Assembly (NCBI RefSeq): GCF_036289405.1
Contig: NZ_JAYFFI010000004.1
Coordinates: 57,737 to 121,736, forward strand
Origin: Pseudoramibacter faecis
GTDB lineage: Bacteria; Bacillota; Clostridia; Eubacteriales; Eubacteriaceae
Direction: 5' to 3'
Length of the DNA: 64,000 nt
Below are positions 1 to 8,289 of the stretch, piece after piece (within the stretch, counting starts at the first letter, position 1; each line of letters starts with the position of its first letter). Under the pieces are notes generated by a model. That model was not told the DNA's origin and did not search any database. It worked only from the letters and a program-made list of their open reading frames with translations. The translations under genes and the position numbers were made by a program.

Positions 1-2833
1 TCTGCACGTCAAAGCCGTCCTTGGCCGCAATGCGCACGTCCACCATTTCCGGGGTGACGGCGATGGTGTCGTCGCCGACGGTGACTTCATAGGCTTCGCC
101 GGCTGCCGTCGCCGCCACCAGCGCCGCCGCATCCACTGTGGCCATGGCCTTGCCGAGGAGCTTGACCTTGGGCCCGAGGATGGGCCCGGCCACCTTGAAG
201 TTGGGCTTGACTGTGTAGTTGATGAATTTACCAAGGTCGTCCTCGAAGTCGACGGTCTTGATGTTGAGCTCTTCCTTCAGCAGATCCGTCAAATCGCCGA
301 GCACCGCCTGGTATTTGCCGTCGACGATGACCTTGGACAGCGGCTGGCGCACCTTGATGCCTCCGTCTTCCCGGGCCGAGCGGCCGAGGGAGACCAGATC
401 CCGCACCAGATCCATCGGCGCTTCCACATCGGCGTCAATGAGGGCATCATCCGCCGCCGGATAAGCGGCCAGATGCACCGATTCCGCTCCCGTGAGATCG
501 CAGTACATCTCTTCGGTGATAAAGGGCGCAAAAGGCGCGCAAAGCCGACACAGCCCCTCGAGCACCTCATAGGTCGTGCGGTAAACGGCCTTTTTGTCCG
601 CGTTCATTGCCGACGCCCAGAAGCGGCGGCGATTGCGGCGGATATACCAGTTGGACAAATCCTCGTTCACAAAGTTCTGGATCAAGTGCACCACGGCGTT
701 GTGGTTGTAGGCATCCATTGCGGCGGTCACCTCCCGCACCAGTCGATGGTATTTGCTGAGAATCCAGCGGTCGATCACCGGGCGCTCGGCCACCGGCGCT
801 TCAAAGGCGTCCCCGGCCAGGGCGTCGGCGTCGATGCCGTCGGTGTTAGCGTAAAGCGCGAAGAAGGCATAGATGTTCTTGAACGTATTGAAGAACTTGG
901 AACGCACTTCTTTCAGGCCCTCTTCGTCGAAGCGGGTGGGCGTCCAGGCCGGACTGACATACATCAGATACCAGCGCAGCGCGTCGGCGCCGTATTGGTC
1001 GAAGAGCGCGAAGGGATTGACCGTGTTGCCCTTGCTCTTGGACATCTTCTGCCCTTCGGCGTCGAGCACCAAATCATTGACCAACACATTTTGATAGGGC
1101 GATTTTCCGGTGATAAAGGTGGAAATCGCGAGCAGCGAATAAAACCACCCCCGGGTCTGGTCGATGCCTTCACAGATGAAGTCCGCCGGGAACTGATCGG
1201 CCCAGACATCCTTGTTCTCGAAGGGATAATGCTGCTGGGCAAAGGGCATCGAGCCGGAATCAAACCACACGTCGACGACGTCCGGCACGCGGCTCATGCG
1301 CCCGCCGCAGTCCGGGCAGGTCAGGTGCACGTCGTCCACGTAGGGACGGTGCAGCTCGATATCGGCACTGATATCCTCAATGGCGCGGTCGGCCAGCTCC
1401 CGGCGGCTTCCCACCGAGGTGGTGCAGCCGCAGTCCGGATCGTCACAGCGCCAGATGTTAAGCGGTGTTCCCCAATAACGGCTGCGGGAAAGGGCCCAGT
1501 CGTTGAGGTTTTCCAGCCAATTGCCGAAGCGCTTTTCGCCGACAAATGGCGGGAACCACTTGACGCCGTTGTTATTTGCGATCAGCTTGTCCTTGAGCTT
1601 GGTGATTTCGATGTACCAGCTGGGCTTCGCGTAATACACCAGCGGCGTTTTGCAGCGCCAGCAATGGGGATAGTTGTGTTCGACCTTTTCCTTCTTGAAG
1701 AGCGCGCCCTGATCCTTCAGCCATTTGATGATCTCGATATCGAGGCCCTCTTCCATCACGAAATGCCCCTGCCACGGCGTCGCCGTGTATTTGCCGTCGA
1801 GGCCCACGGGCTGGAGCACCGGCAGTTTGTAGCGGCGGCCGACCTGATAGTCGTCTTCCCCGAAGGCCGGCGCGATGTGGACGATGCCCGTACCGTCGTC
1901 GGTGGTGACATAATCGGCGCAGGTCACAAAATAACCCTTGCCGCGCGTCGGTTTCACAAAAGGCATGAGCGGTTCGTATTCGAGGTATTCAAGATCTTTG
2001 CCTTTCATTTCGGCCAGCACCTCGTAATCCTCTCCAAAGAGCTTATCCGCCAGCACCTTCGCGCAGTAAAACACCGTGCCCCGGCTGTTCACTTTCACAT
2101 AATCCGCTTCCGGATTGACGCAAAGGGCGACGTTTGCCGCGAGGGTCCAAGGGGTTGTCGTCCAGACGAGGAAGTATTCGTCGGCGTCCCTGCGCTTGAA
2201 GGCGACGATGACCGTGTTGGTCTTGATCATCTGGTAGCCCTGGGCCACTTCGTGGGAGGCCAGCCCCGTGCCGCAACGCGGGCAATAGGGCAAAATCTTG
2301 TGCCCTTCGTAGAGGTAGCCCTCTTCAAAAAACTCGTTGAGGATCCACCATTCGGACTCGATATAGTCGTTATCGAGGGTGATATAAGGGTGGTCGAGAT
2401 CGATGAAATAACCCATGCGGCGGGTGAGCTCGCGCCACTGCGCTTCGTAGGTGAACACTGACTCCCGGCATTTTTTGTTGAAGGCCGCGATGCCGTAATC
2501 CTCGATTTCCGGCTTGCTGTAGATGCCGAGCTGCTTTTCCACCTCGATTTCCACCGGCAGACCGTGGGTGTCCCAGCCGGCCTTGCGCAGCACGCGGTGA
2601 CCGCGCATGGTCTGGTATTTGCAAACCGAGTCCTTCAGGGTTCTGGCCAGCACGTGGTGAATGCCCGGCTTACCGTTGGCCGTCGGCGGCCCTTCAAAAA
2701 AGACAAAATTCTCGTCGTCCGCGTGGACGTCGATGGTTCTGTTCAAAATATCCATGGATTCCCATGCCGCCGCAATCGCGGTTTCCACCGCCTTCACCGG
2801 TTCCTTGGATAAATCCGAAAATGCTCGTGTCAT
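1..2833 (-). CDS. ileS: Isoleucine--tRNA ligase (3' end cut by window edge)
   Basis: Cytoplasmic class I aminoacyl-tRNA synthetase that charges tRNA-Ile with isoleucine. Read on the minus strand from the ATG at 2833, which follows a strong GAGGAGG ribosome binding site, the frame stays open for about 944 codons to the window edge. The HIGH-type signature appears as GKPGIHH near residue 53 and the KMSKS loop as KMSKSKGN near residue 600. A CPRC and a CPDCGG zinc-type pair are visible in the middle, and an anticodon-binding domain follows. The long form, just over 1,000 residues expected, fits the IleS type with an extended C-terminus. It stands alone behind a T-box leader, so expression should respond to uncharged tRNA-Ile. 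The family assignment is secure; only the C-terminal end is unseen. Confidence 0.97.
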   Translation of the reverse strand, partial: MTRAFSDLSKEPVKAVETAIAAAWESMDILNRTIDVHADDENFVFFEGPPTANGKPGIHHVLARTLKDSVCKYQTMRGHRVLRKAGWDTHGLPVEIEVEKQLGIYSKPEIEDYGIAAFNKKCRESVFTYEAQWRELTRRMGYFIDLDHPYITLDNDYIESEWWILNEFFEEGYLYEGHKILPYCPRCGTGLASHEVAQGYQMIKTNTVIVAFKRRDADEYFLVWTTTPWTLAANVALCVNPEADYVKVNSRGTVFYCAKVLADKLFGEDYEVLAEMKGKDLEYLEYEPLMPFVKPTRGKGYFVTCADYVTTDDGTGIVHIAPAFGEDDYQVGRRYKLPVLQPVGLDGKYTATPWQGHFVMEEGLDIEIIKWLKDQGALFKKEKVEHNYPHCWRCKTPLVYYAKPSWYIEITKLKDKLIANNNGVKWFPPFVGEKRFGNWLENLNDWALSRSRYWGTPLNIWRCDDPDCGCTTSVGSRRELADRAIEDISADIELHRPYVDDVHLTCPDCGGRMSRVPDVVDVWFDSGSMPFAQQHYPFENKDVWADQFPADFICEGIDQTRGWFYSLLAISTFITGKSPYQNVLVNDLVLDAEGQKMSKSKGNTVNPFALFDQYGADALRWYLMYVSPAWTPTRFDEEGLKEVRSKFFNTFKNIYAFFALYANTDGIDADALAGDAFEAPVAERPVIDRWILSKYHRLVREVTAAMDAYNHNAVVHLIQNFVNEDLSNWYIRRNRRRFWASAMNADKKAVYRTTYEVLEGLCRLCAPFAPFITEEMYCDLTGAESVHLAAYPAADDALIDADVEAPMDLVRDLVSLGRSAREDGGIKVRQPLSKVIVDGKYQAVLGDLTDLLKEELNIKTVDFEDDLGKFINYTVKPNFKVAGPILGPKVKLLGKAMATVDAAALVAATAAGEAYEVTVGDDTIAVTPEMVDVRIAAKDGFDVQ

Positions 2834-2876
2834 AATGCCTCCTCAAGTGACTGTGATGATCGCGCTCCTGCGCGCT

Positions 2877-3165
2877 GCCAAAATAAAAAATCCCTTCTGC
2901 CAATCCAAAAGGATTGCGCAAAGGGACGATAATGACAATTGCCTTACCGCGGTGCCACCCGCATTGGTGTTTAAACACCCGCTTCATTTAAAAGATTAAC
3001 GGCTTCCCGGACCGCCCTGTCCCATTCGCAATGCGTTCAGGCGATCAGCTCCGGAGTGATCCGAGCCTTCTGCGTTTTAGCTGTCTTACACCGCGAGGAC
3101 AGCCTCTCTAAAAAACGCGGATGAAGGTTCCGTCTCCTTCTCTGCTTTTGATGGTTACGCTGTAT
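2877..3165 (-). ncRNA. T-box riboswitch leader of ileS, specifier ATC (Ile)
   Basis: On the minus strand the leader holds the T-box core GGGTGGCACCGCGG (complement of 2947-2961). Upstream of it is the Stem I region with the conserved CTCCGGAGCTG stretch. Directly before that stretch lies ATC (complement of 3058-3060), which fits the isoleucine specifier position and matches the downstream gene. A terminator hairpin follows at 2881-2926. Known T-box logic: uncharged tRNA-Ile pairs with specifier and T-box bulge and favours the antiterminator. The exact 5' end is estimated. Confidence 0.93.
2881..2926 (-). terminator. T-box intrinsic terminator
   Basis: Minus-strand hairpin with arms around CCCTTTGCGCAATCC and GGATTGGCAGAAGGG followed by a run of six T. 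It lies between the T-box core and the ileS start, as expected for the alternative terminator. Confidence 0.85.
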
Positions 3166-3291
3166 TGTAACATTTTTCAAAAAAATTGCAAGCAGCAAAT
3201 GATTATTTCATCAAGTTTCATGTTACGCTCCGTTTCATTGGTTTTTCTAAATCCTTTGAACAAGATTTTATCTGCCGCCGCCGGCAAATCG

Positions 3292-3300
3292 TGTTATAAT
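3292..3300 (+). promoter_or_regulatory. Extended -10 promoter of rubrerythrin gene
   Basis: TGTTATAAT, a perfect TATAAT hexamer with the TGn extension, 49 bases before the rubrerythrin start. No good -35 hexamer is present at the usual spacing, so the extended -10 probably carries recognition. Visual inspection only. Confidence 0.6.
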
Positions 3301-3349
3301 AAAAATATCATTCTGTAACCATAATGCACAAAAAGAAGGAGGTCCACAC

Positions 3350-3952
3350 ATGGGAAGACTCAAGGGAACCCAGACCCTGAAAAATTTAATGCAGGCTTAT
3401 GTCGGCGAATCGCAGGCGCGCAACCGCTACACCTTCTGGGCGTCTAAAGCGAAAAAGGAAGGCTTCGTCCAGATCCAAAACATCTTTTTGGAAACCGCCG
3501 CCAACGAAAAAGAACACGGCGAAGTGTTCTACAAATACATCGCCGAAAGCGAGCTGACCGGCGGCGAAGCGCTCACTGTTCCGGTGGACGCCGAATTTCC
3601 GGTGGCCATGTCCGCCTCGACCTATGACAATCTGATGAATGCCGCGGCCGGCGAGAAGGAAGAATGGTCGGAGCTCTACCCAACCTTTGCCGCCGTCGCC
3701 AAGAAGGAAGGCTTCGACGATATTGCCGAAAGCTTTATCCGCATCTCTGTGGCCGAACTCGCCCACGAAACCCGCTACAAAAAACTGGCCGCCAACCTGA
3801 AGACCGGCAAAGTGTTTAAACGCGAGGGCGACGACATCAAATGGAAGTGCGGCAACTGCGGCTACATCTTTGAAGGGCCGGAAGCCCCGGAAACCTGCCC
3901 CGCCTGCAAGCATCCCCGGTCTTATTTCGAACTCTTTGTCGAAGCTTATTAA
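3350..3952 (+). CDS. rbr: Rubrerythrin
   Basis: Non-haem di-iron peroxidase that reduces hydrogen peroxide in the cytoplasm of anaerobes, with electrons from rubredoxin or NADH-dependent partners. The 200-residue protein has the N-terminal four-helix ferritin-like domain with ExxH-type motifs (ANEKEH near residue 50, AELAHE near residue 140). A C-terminal rubredoxin domain shows CGNCG near residue 167 and CPAC near residue 183 as the Fe(SCys)4 ligands. Length and domain order are typical. The start follows AAGGAGG at 3336-3342. It is monocistronic, with its own promoter and a terminator right after the stop. No PerR box was identified by eye. Confidence 0.97.
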   Translation: MGRLKGTQTLKNLMQAYVGESQARNRYTFWASKAKKEGFVQIQNIFLETAANEKEHGEVFYKYIAESELTGGEALTVPVDAEFPVAMSASTYDNLMNAAAGEKEEWSELYPTFAAVAKKEGFDDIAESFIRISVAELAHETRYKKLAANLKTGKVFKREGDDIKWKCGNCGYIFEGPEAPETCPACKHPRSYFELFVEAY

Positions 3953-3959
3953 AGCGTTG

Positions 3960-3986
3960 AAACGTCTCATCACGGGGCGTTTTTTA
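3960..3986 (+). terminator. Terminator after rubrerythrin
   Basis: Arms AACGTCTC and GGGGCGTT (with G-T pairs) around a five-base loop, followed by a six-T run, immediately downstream of the rubrerythrin stop. Confidence 0.7.
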
Positions 3987-4050
3987 TCAGCCATCCCCTT
4001 TGCCGATACCGCTTATCCAAGCGTAACCGTCCAACCGAAAGGAGACGTCC

Positions 4051-4203
4051 ATGCATTTGAATATCCACACCGACGATCAGGCCAAGCAGAAAAGCTTTCG
4101 CTACGAACTGGAGCTTTCGACCGCGGCCATCGTCACGACCACCGCGCTGACCTGCGCCGCCTTCACCGCGGTGATGATTATCCACCTGCTGACCCGTGAT
4201 TGA
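4051..4203 (+). CDS. Small single-pass membrane protein, 50 residues
   Basis: A short reading frame with a clean GAAAGGAG ribosome binding site seven bases before its ATG, placed between two terminators. The product has a charged N-terminal half (residues 1-24, with DDQAKQK) and a hydrophobic C-terminal helix from about residue 25 to 46 that ends in the positively charged LLTRD. This predicts one membrane helix. No family is recognised. Codon use resembles the flanking genes, which, with the strong ribosome binding site, supports real translation. It could be a stress- or redox-linked membrane peptide given the rubrerythrin neighbour, but nothing in the sequence shows that. Confidence 0.6.
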   Translation: MHLNIHTDDQAKQKSFRYELELSTAAIVTTTALTCAAFTAVMIIHLLTRD

Positions 4204-4229
4204 CGTGATTGAACCTTCTCATAGCGCAA

Positions 4230-4262
4230 AAAAGAACGCCTCATGCGAGACGTTCTTTTTTA
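4230..4262. terminator. Bidirectional terminator
   Basis: Arms AAGAACGCCTC and GAGACGTTCTT with T-runs on the plus side and A-runs on the other. It ends the 50-residue ORF from the left and the broken gene 4274-5032 from the right. Confidence 0.8.
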
Positions 4263-4273
4263 ATCGGCAAACC

Positions 4274-5032
4274 TCAAAACAACCATTGGGCCGATGAACC
4301 CCATCGGCGCCCGCCGTTTTGCAAGCCTTCAAAACAATAATGACAATAGCAGACGACCTTCTCGCGTCCGAAAACTTTGCAGTAATCCTGCATGATCGCC
4401 CGCTGCTCTTCCAGGGTGTAAGGTTCGAATTTGCCGGCAGTATCTCGGGCGTAGTGTGCGGGTGCGAGTCTGGGATTGCAGGGCGGCTGCAGCCGGCAAA
4501 GGGAATTGCCGCAAAAATCCGCCTGCTCCCGGCCTTCGGCGCCTCGGCCCACCGCAGGTGCAGCTTGCCTAAAATGGTCCGGACGGCTTCCTGCTCAGCC
4601 ACATGCTTGCGGGAGCGCCCGCTTCGGCCGATTCACCGTCAGATAAAAATTATGCTCGGCCACACGCTTGCGGGAGCGCCAGCAATCCTGAAGCACCGCC
4701 TGTCTGCCGTGAAAATCCGGGAAATCAAAATCAGGATCGGCCGCAATGGCTTCCCAAATTGAAAACACACCCACCGCCGGTTTGGTCTCTTCGATGATGT
4801 TCAGGCAATTGTGACAGCTGGAATAAACCGCATCTCCCGGCTCAAAATCGGCGCTGTGCGGCAGCACCTGCCAATCCCCGCGATAAGCCGGATGCATGCG
4901 CGTTTCAAGTTCGCGGATTTTATACCCCGGAACGCAACAGCGCATTACCGACATGCCCAGACTCCTGGCATAGGCCTGGACTTTGGCGCTCAGCGCCGGG
5001 TGCTTTTCCGTGAAGACACAGCAGTATTTCAT
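4274..5032 (-). pseudogene. Cysteine-rich protein, two frame breaks
   Basis: The minus-strand gene starts at 5032 after a strong AAAGGAGG site and encodes a cysteine-rich protein (CC near residue 4, CC near residue 32, SCHNC near residue 73, QDCW near residue 114). It leaves frame where a stretch of about 26 bases (CTCGGCCAC...GGGAGCGCC, at 4655) is repeated imperfectly 61 bases away (4594). That 61-base duplication shifts the frame by one. A second shift near 4530-4550 restores the first frame, which continues with CGNSLC, PPCNP and VCYCHYC to a stop near 4274. The CC...CxxC layout recalls heterodisulfide-reductase-type CCG domains, but I do not recognise the family. It may form an operon remnant with the nitroreductase upstream. 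Either a true pseudogene or an assembly error. Confidence 0.6.
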
Positions 5033-5085
5033 GACTTCTTCGCCTCCTTTGGGACTTCAGCGGCTGCGACTTGTGAGGCCCCTCC

Positions 5086-5595
5086 TCATAAAATTTTAAC
5101 CACCGCCTCCCGGGCTTTGCGCTCGCTGTGGCGCGGCGACGGGACTGCATCTTTCGCGGGGACGCCCACCGGGAAAATGGCCACCAATTCATATTCCGCC
5201 ATCTCCGGACATAATGTTTTGAGCTTGGGCGCATCAAAATTGCCCACCCAGGTAGTGCCCAGGCCGGCACTGGCCACCGCCAGCATCAAATGAGTGGCCA
5301 CAATGGTCGCATCCACCTGCGCGAAGTTAAAGCCATCCTCTTTTGTCCAGGCGTCCGACGGCTTGCCCCCCACCACAAAGAACAGGCCGGCGCCAAACGT
5401 GCACTTCGTCACTTCGTGAATTTGGGCCTGGGCCGCTTCACTCTGCATCACCCAGATGCGATAGGGCTGGTTGTTTTTAGCCGTCGGTGCGGCTGTTGCC
5501 GCGACGAGCAGCGCTTCAATCTGTTCTGCCGGAATCGGCGTGTCAGTCAGCTGCCGACAGGAATAACGCTTTTTTGATAAATCTAAGAAATTCAT
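5086..5595 (-). CDS. Nitroreductase-family flavoprotein
   Basis: FMN-dependent NAD(P)H oxidoreductase fold that typically reduces nitro-aromatics or quinones; the natural substrate is unknown. The roughly 170-residue protein shows the N-terminal KRYSCRQLTDTPIP motif that binds the FMN phosphate, the APTAKNNQPYRIWV segment near residue 38 and the late GLGTTWVGNF segment. An upstream ATG at 5610 overlaps the ribosome binding site GAGGAGG itself, so translation more likely begins at the ATG at 5595 (or 5598). The C-terminus is short for the family. It lies 53 bases upstream of the broken cysteine-rich gene on the same strand, so the two were probably cotranscribed. Confidence 0.88.
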   Translation of the reverse strand: MNFLDLSKKRYSCRQLTDTPIPAEQIEALLVAATAAPTAKNNQPYRIWVMQSEAAQAQIHEVTKCTFGAGLFFVVGGKPSDAWTKEDGFNFAQVDATIVATHLMLAVASAGLGTTWVGNFDAPKLKTLCPEMAEYELVAIFPVGVPAKDAVPSPRHSERKAREAVVKIL

Positions 5596-5663
5596 CATAA
5601 ACCTCCTCATAGCTATTTGATTTTAGTTTGATTATACCACCTTTTCTTTAATCTTTAATGCAA

Positions 5664-5690
5664 TCAAAAAGTCGGGCATATTTGCCCGAC
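5664..5690 (-). terminator. Terminator of the 5714-6836 genes
   Basis: Minus-strand hairpin GTCGGGCA / TGCCCGAC followed by a T-run, just downstream of the membrane protein gene. Confidence 0.75.
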
Positions 5691-5713
5691 ACCTCCGCAT
5701 GGATAACCCATTA

Positions 5714-6067
5714 TTATGCTGCTCGGTTTTTAATCAGGGCGACGATGGCCATCACCGCGCAAATCGCGCACCAGCCGGCCCAGATATAAAGATCGCCGTA
5801 GCTGCCGGCCCCCGCGAAGCCGGTTAACGCCGCGATGCCGAAGAGCACGATCAAGGCGATGCCGCCGCCTTTTTTAACGCTGCTCCGCGTCGCGATGGAC
5901 ACGATGCCGCCGGTCAGCATCATGATGGCCAGGAGCACGCCGGCCGATCCGCCGACTTCGCCATTGGCCTCCAACGCGTTGCTCATGCCCGCGGCGCAGG
6001 ACTGAAACAAAACGAATAAGACCAACACAATCGATAAAATTCCCGATACCAATTTCCAAGTTTTCAT
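5714..6067 (-). CDS. Small membrane protein, 117 residues
   Basis: Predicted integral membrane protein of unknown function. The start follows GAAAGGTGA. An N-terminal hydrophobic segment (residues 5-27, ending in a SCAAG stretch that could be a lipobox-like site) is followed by a glycine-rich loop and about three further membrane segments (residues 42-60, 68-86, 92-112). The pattern recalls DUF4064-type proteins that often sit next to zinc-ribbon proteins, as here, but the match is not strong. It is encoded just downstream of the zinc-ribbon protein 6087-6836 on the same strand, with a terminator after it, so the two probably form an operon. Confidence 0.7.
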   Translation of the reverse strand: MKTWKLVSGILSIVLVLFVLFQSCAAGMSNALEANGEVGGSAGVLLAIMMLTGGIVSIATRSSVKKGGGIALIVLFGIAALTGFAGAGSYGDLYIWAGWCAICAVMAIVALIKNRAA

Positions 6068-6086
6068 AAAATCACCTTTCTCTTTT

Positions 6087-6836
6087 CTATTTCAAACCAA
6101 TTTGTGCTTTCGAAATCACTTTGTCATTCTGGAATGAGACGGTCATATTAGCGCCTAAATCTTCCCCTTCCCAATCATAGATTTTAACTTCCATTGTGAT
6201 GCCTCCTGCCGACACATTAGACGATCCTTGCTCCGTGCCGTCAAATCCCATAATGGCCTTCACTTGGGCATAGCTCATATTGTTTTGAATTTTATTGTAT
6301 TTATCCATCGTCGCGACGGCTTTTTTCTTCGGTTTTGTCGATGCCGCTTGCGTCTGGCCGCTCTCAGAGGCCGTGCTTTTCGATGCGCTGCTCTTTTTAG
6401 AAGACGATGAGCCGCCGTCGCCCCCGCCGCCTGCAAGCCCGATGATTAAAAACAGCGCCACAACCCCGAGGATGATCCACTTGGCCCTGCCCTTTTGCTT
6501 GGCGCCGCAGCGCGGGCACACCTTAGCCCCCCTGACCATCACCTCACCGCAGTGCCTGCAGGTTTTGGTCTTGCCCGATGGCTTCACCCGCGGCGCCTTT
6601 GCCGGATCATCCGGCTGTTTTTTAGGCCCTGCCTGCGAGTCCCCTGCCAGAGCCTCCAAATCAAACACCACTTCCGCGCTTTTTGCCATGGCGTCCAGGC
6701 GCTTCTTTGCATAAGCCGCTTCTTGGGTTTCCGGCATGCGGTCGATCACCGCCTGATAAAACCGCCGGGCCTTATCATCCCGCCCCGATGCCTCATACTG
6801 CTTGGCGCGCTCCAAAACATCTTTCGCTGTTGCCAT
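6087..6836 (-). CDS. Zinc-ribbon membrane protein with C-terminal SmpA/DUF3862-like domain
   Basis: A 249-residue protein whose biochemical role is unknown. Residues 1-50 look like a tetratricopeptide-type helical hairpin (KQYEASGRDDKARRFY). Residues 92-112 hold a zinc ribbon (CRHCGE ... CPRCGA), followed by one membrane helix near residues 119-137. A low-complexity Gly/Ser/Lys linker comes next (residues 138-175), then an extracytoplasmic domain with YNKIQNNMSYAQVKAIMG, which resembles the small beta-lactamase-inhibitor-like SmpA/DUF3862 fold. The zinc ribbon would be cytoplasmic and the last domain outside. The start follows AGGAGG. Probably an envelope sensor or scaffold; that part is inference. 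Confidence 0.75.
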   Translation of the reverse strand: MATAKDVLERAKQYEASGRDDKARRFYQAVIDRMPETQEAAYAKKRLDAMAKSAEVVFDLEALAGDSQAGPKKQPDDPAKAPRVKPSGKTKTCRHCGEVMVRGAKVCPRCGAKQKGRAKWIILGVVALFLIIGLAGGGGDGGSSSSKKSSASKSTASESGQTQAASTKPKKKAVATMDKYNKIQNNMSYAQVKAIMGFDGTEQGSSNVSAGGITMEVKIYDWEGEDLGANMTVSFQNDKVISKAQIGLK

Positions 6837-6867
6837 TTTCGCCTCCTGGTGTAATAGATTACTTCCA

Positions 6868-6886
6868 TTATATATATATATATATA
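6868..6886. repeat. TA dinucleotide tract
   Basis: About nine consecutive TA units in the promoter region upstream of the zinc-ribbon gene. Such tracts can vary in length by slippage and could tune the promoter, but no function is shown. Confidence 0.6.
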
Positions 6887-7000
6887 ATCAAGTATTTTTT
6901 AAGATACTTTTTCGACGCTTTCGATTCTTAGGATAAAAGATTTTTCCCCAGTGATGGTGTGCGCGCTGCACACAAATGCCGGCTGCCGTCATCCGCACGC

Positions 7001-7025
7001 AAAAAAACAGCGGCCGAAGCCGCTG
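7001..7025 (-). terminator. Orphan minus-strand terminator
   Basis: Perfect seven-pair stem CAGCGGC / GCCGCTG with a TTCG tetraloop on the minus strand and a seven-T run. The stretch 7025-7188 upstream of it contains no intact gene I can support, only short open frames, so the hairpin either ends the kinase transcript (stop at 7189) or is left from a lost gene. Confidence 0.75.
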
Positions 7026-7188
7026 CGCCCATTATTTTATAAAACGACCGTTCATCAGTCCGATTTGATTAAACGCCGCACCGACATTGAAATGCAGCTC
7101 GTCGTGATGCTTCACCGCAACGCCGTTCCGATCAAATCCTCCGACTTGATTGTCTGCACGCCTTCGCCAATAGCTTAGCCGCGCACAA

Positions 7189-8199
7189 CTAAAAAATCGC
7201 CGCCTCCAGAATCACGAACCCGAGGATCCCAGCCAATGGCAGGACCGCGCTGTAACCCAAAACGGCCAGAAGCCGCTGCCACCAAACGGTGCTGCTGCGC
7301 CAGGGCAGTCGGCGGGTCCCCGGCAGCCAGGCAAAAATTATTTCGAGCATCCCGAGCAAAATGATTGTTCCGCCGATGCGGTTAAACCACAAATGCCCTG
7401 CCGTTTTAGCCCCTTCAAACGTCGAAGTCAAACCGCCCGCAATGGCCAGCGCATAATAGGGCAGGGCAGCCGCCATTTTCATCGGTGTGACCGCGGGCAT
7501 CGGCAGCGACCGCCACCACAGACGCCTGCGAATCGCTGTCTGCAGGGCCGCCACATCCGGATAACGATCTTTCGGATCCATCTGTGTGGCTTTGTCGGCG
7601 ATTTTCTGCCAAATGGGCGCCTCGGGAAAGAGGGCGCGGATCAACATCCCCACACCAAACACATCGGTGCGCGTATCCGATGCGCCAAAGCCGTATTGCT
7701 CCGGCGCCGCCGCCCCTTCGGTGCCCAGAAGCACCGTGTCCCGCGCTTTACCTGCGCGCACCTGCTTGGCCGCGTCATAATCCACCAGCACAGCCCGGCC
7801 CTCCGGCGTCACAATGATATTGGCCGGCTTCACATCCCGATGAACAATGGCCGGGCTGGCTTCGTGCAGAAAAATAAGCCCGGCGCAGACATCCGCAATC
7901 ACCTGCGCTTTCGTCTGCGGATCCAGCTCCGGCAGGCAATCGGCCAAACTGCGACCGGCCGCATAAGTCTCAATCACCGTCAGGCTACCGTCTTCCTCCT
8001 GCCAGTAACTTTTGACCCGGGCCAGATTCGGATGCGGATGGGCCTTTAAATAAGCATAAACTTTTTCATTATAGATCCGGAGCCGCTTCTGCAGCAAAAG
8101 CGCGTCCGTCGTCTCGTCGATGAGCAGGATTTGCCCCGTCGCCTCAAAATGATATAATGGTTTATAGAAAGATTGTTCGCAGCGCGTTCGTCTGTCCAT
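7189..8199 (-). CDS. Membrane-anchored serine/threonine protein kinase
   Basis: Hanks-type kinase of 336 residues. The catalytic loop reads IVHRDVKPANIIV near residue 117 and carries the catalytic Asp and Asn. The metal-binding DFG is replaced by DYD (LVDYDAAK near residue 138), and APEQYGF marks the activation segment end. The kinase domain ends near residue 215. The rest holds two to four membrane helices (residues 230-260, 275-295, 310-335) rather than the PASTA repeats of PrkC-type kinases. The GxGxxG loop is weak. The start follows GGGGGA. It is transcribed divergently from the XRE-type gene at 8290, a pairing that suggests a two-gene signalling unit, with the regulator as possible substrate (inference). 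Confidence 0.88.
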   Translation of the reverse strand: MDRRTRCEQSFYKPLYHFEATGQILLIDETTDALLLQKRLRIYNEKVYAYLKAHPHPNLARVKSYWQEEDGSLTVIETYAAGRSLADCLPELDPQTKAQVIADVCAGLIFLHEASPAIVHRDVKPANIIVTPEGRAVLVDYDAAKQVRAGKARDTVLLGTEGAAAPEQYGFGASDTRTDVFGVGMLIRALFPEAPIWQKIADKATQMDPKDRYPDVAALQTAIRRRLWWRSLPMPAVTPMKMAAALPYYALAIAGGLTSTFEGAKTAGHLWFNRIGGTIILLGMLEIIFAWLPGTRRLPWRSSTVWWQRLLAVLGYSAVLPLAGILGFVILEAAIF

Positions 8200-8289
8200 T
8201 ACAGTCCCCCGTTTTCCTTTGTCATTACCGGCTGCTTCTCTGCCGTGCAGCCGTCTGAATGCTTTTTATTGTAGCACCAGGAGATGCCC

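Noticed and set aside
473..2461. Long plus-strand frame of 662 codons
   Set aside because: It is the antisense shadow of ileS; the minus-strand frame has the synthetase motifs, ribosome binding site and T-box.
6951..7178. 75-residue plus-strand ORF
   Set aside because: No ribosome binding site or family similarity, and it runs through the orphan terminator.
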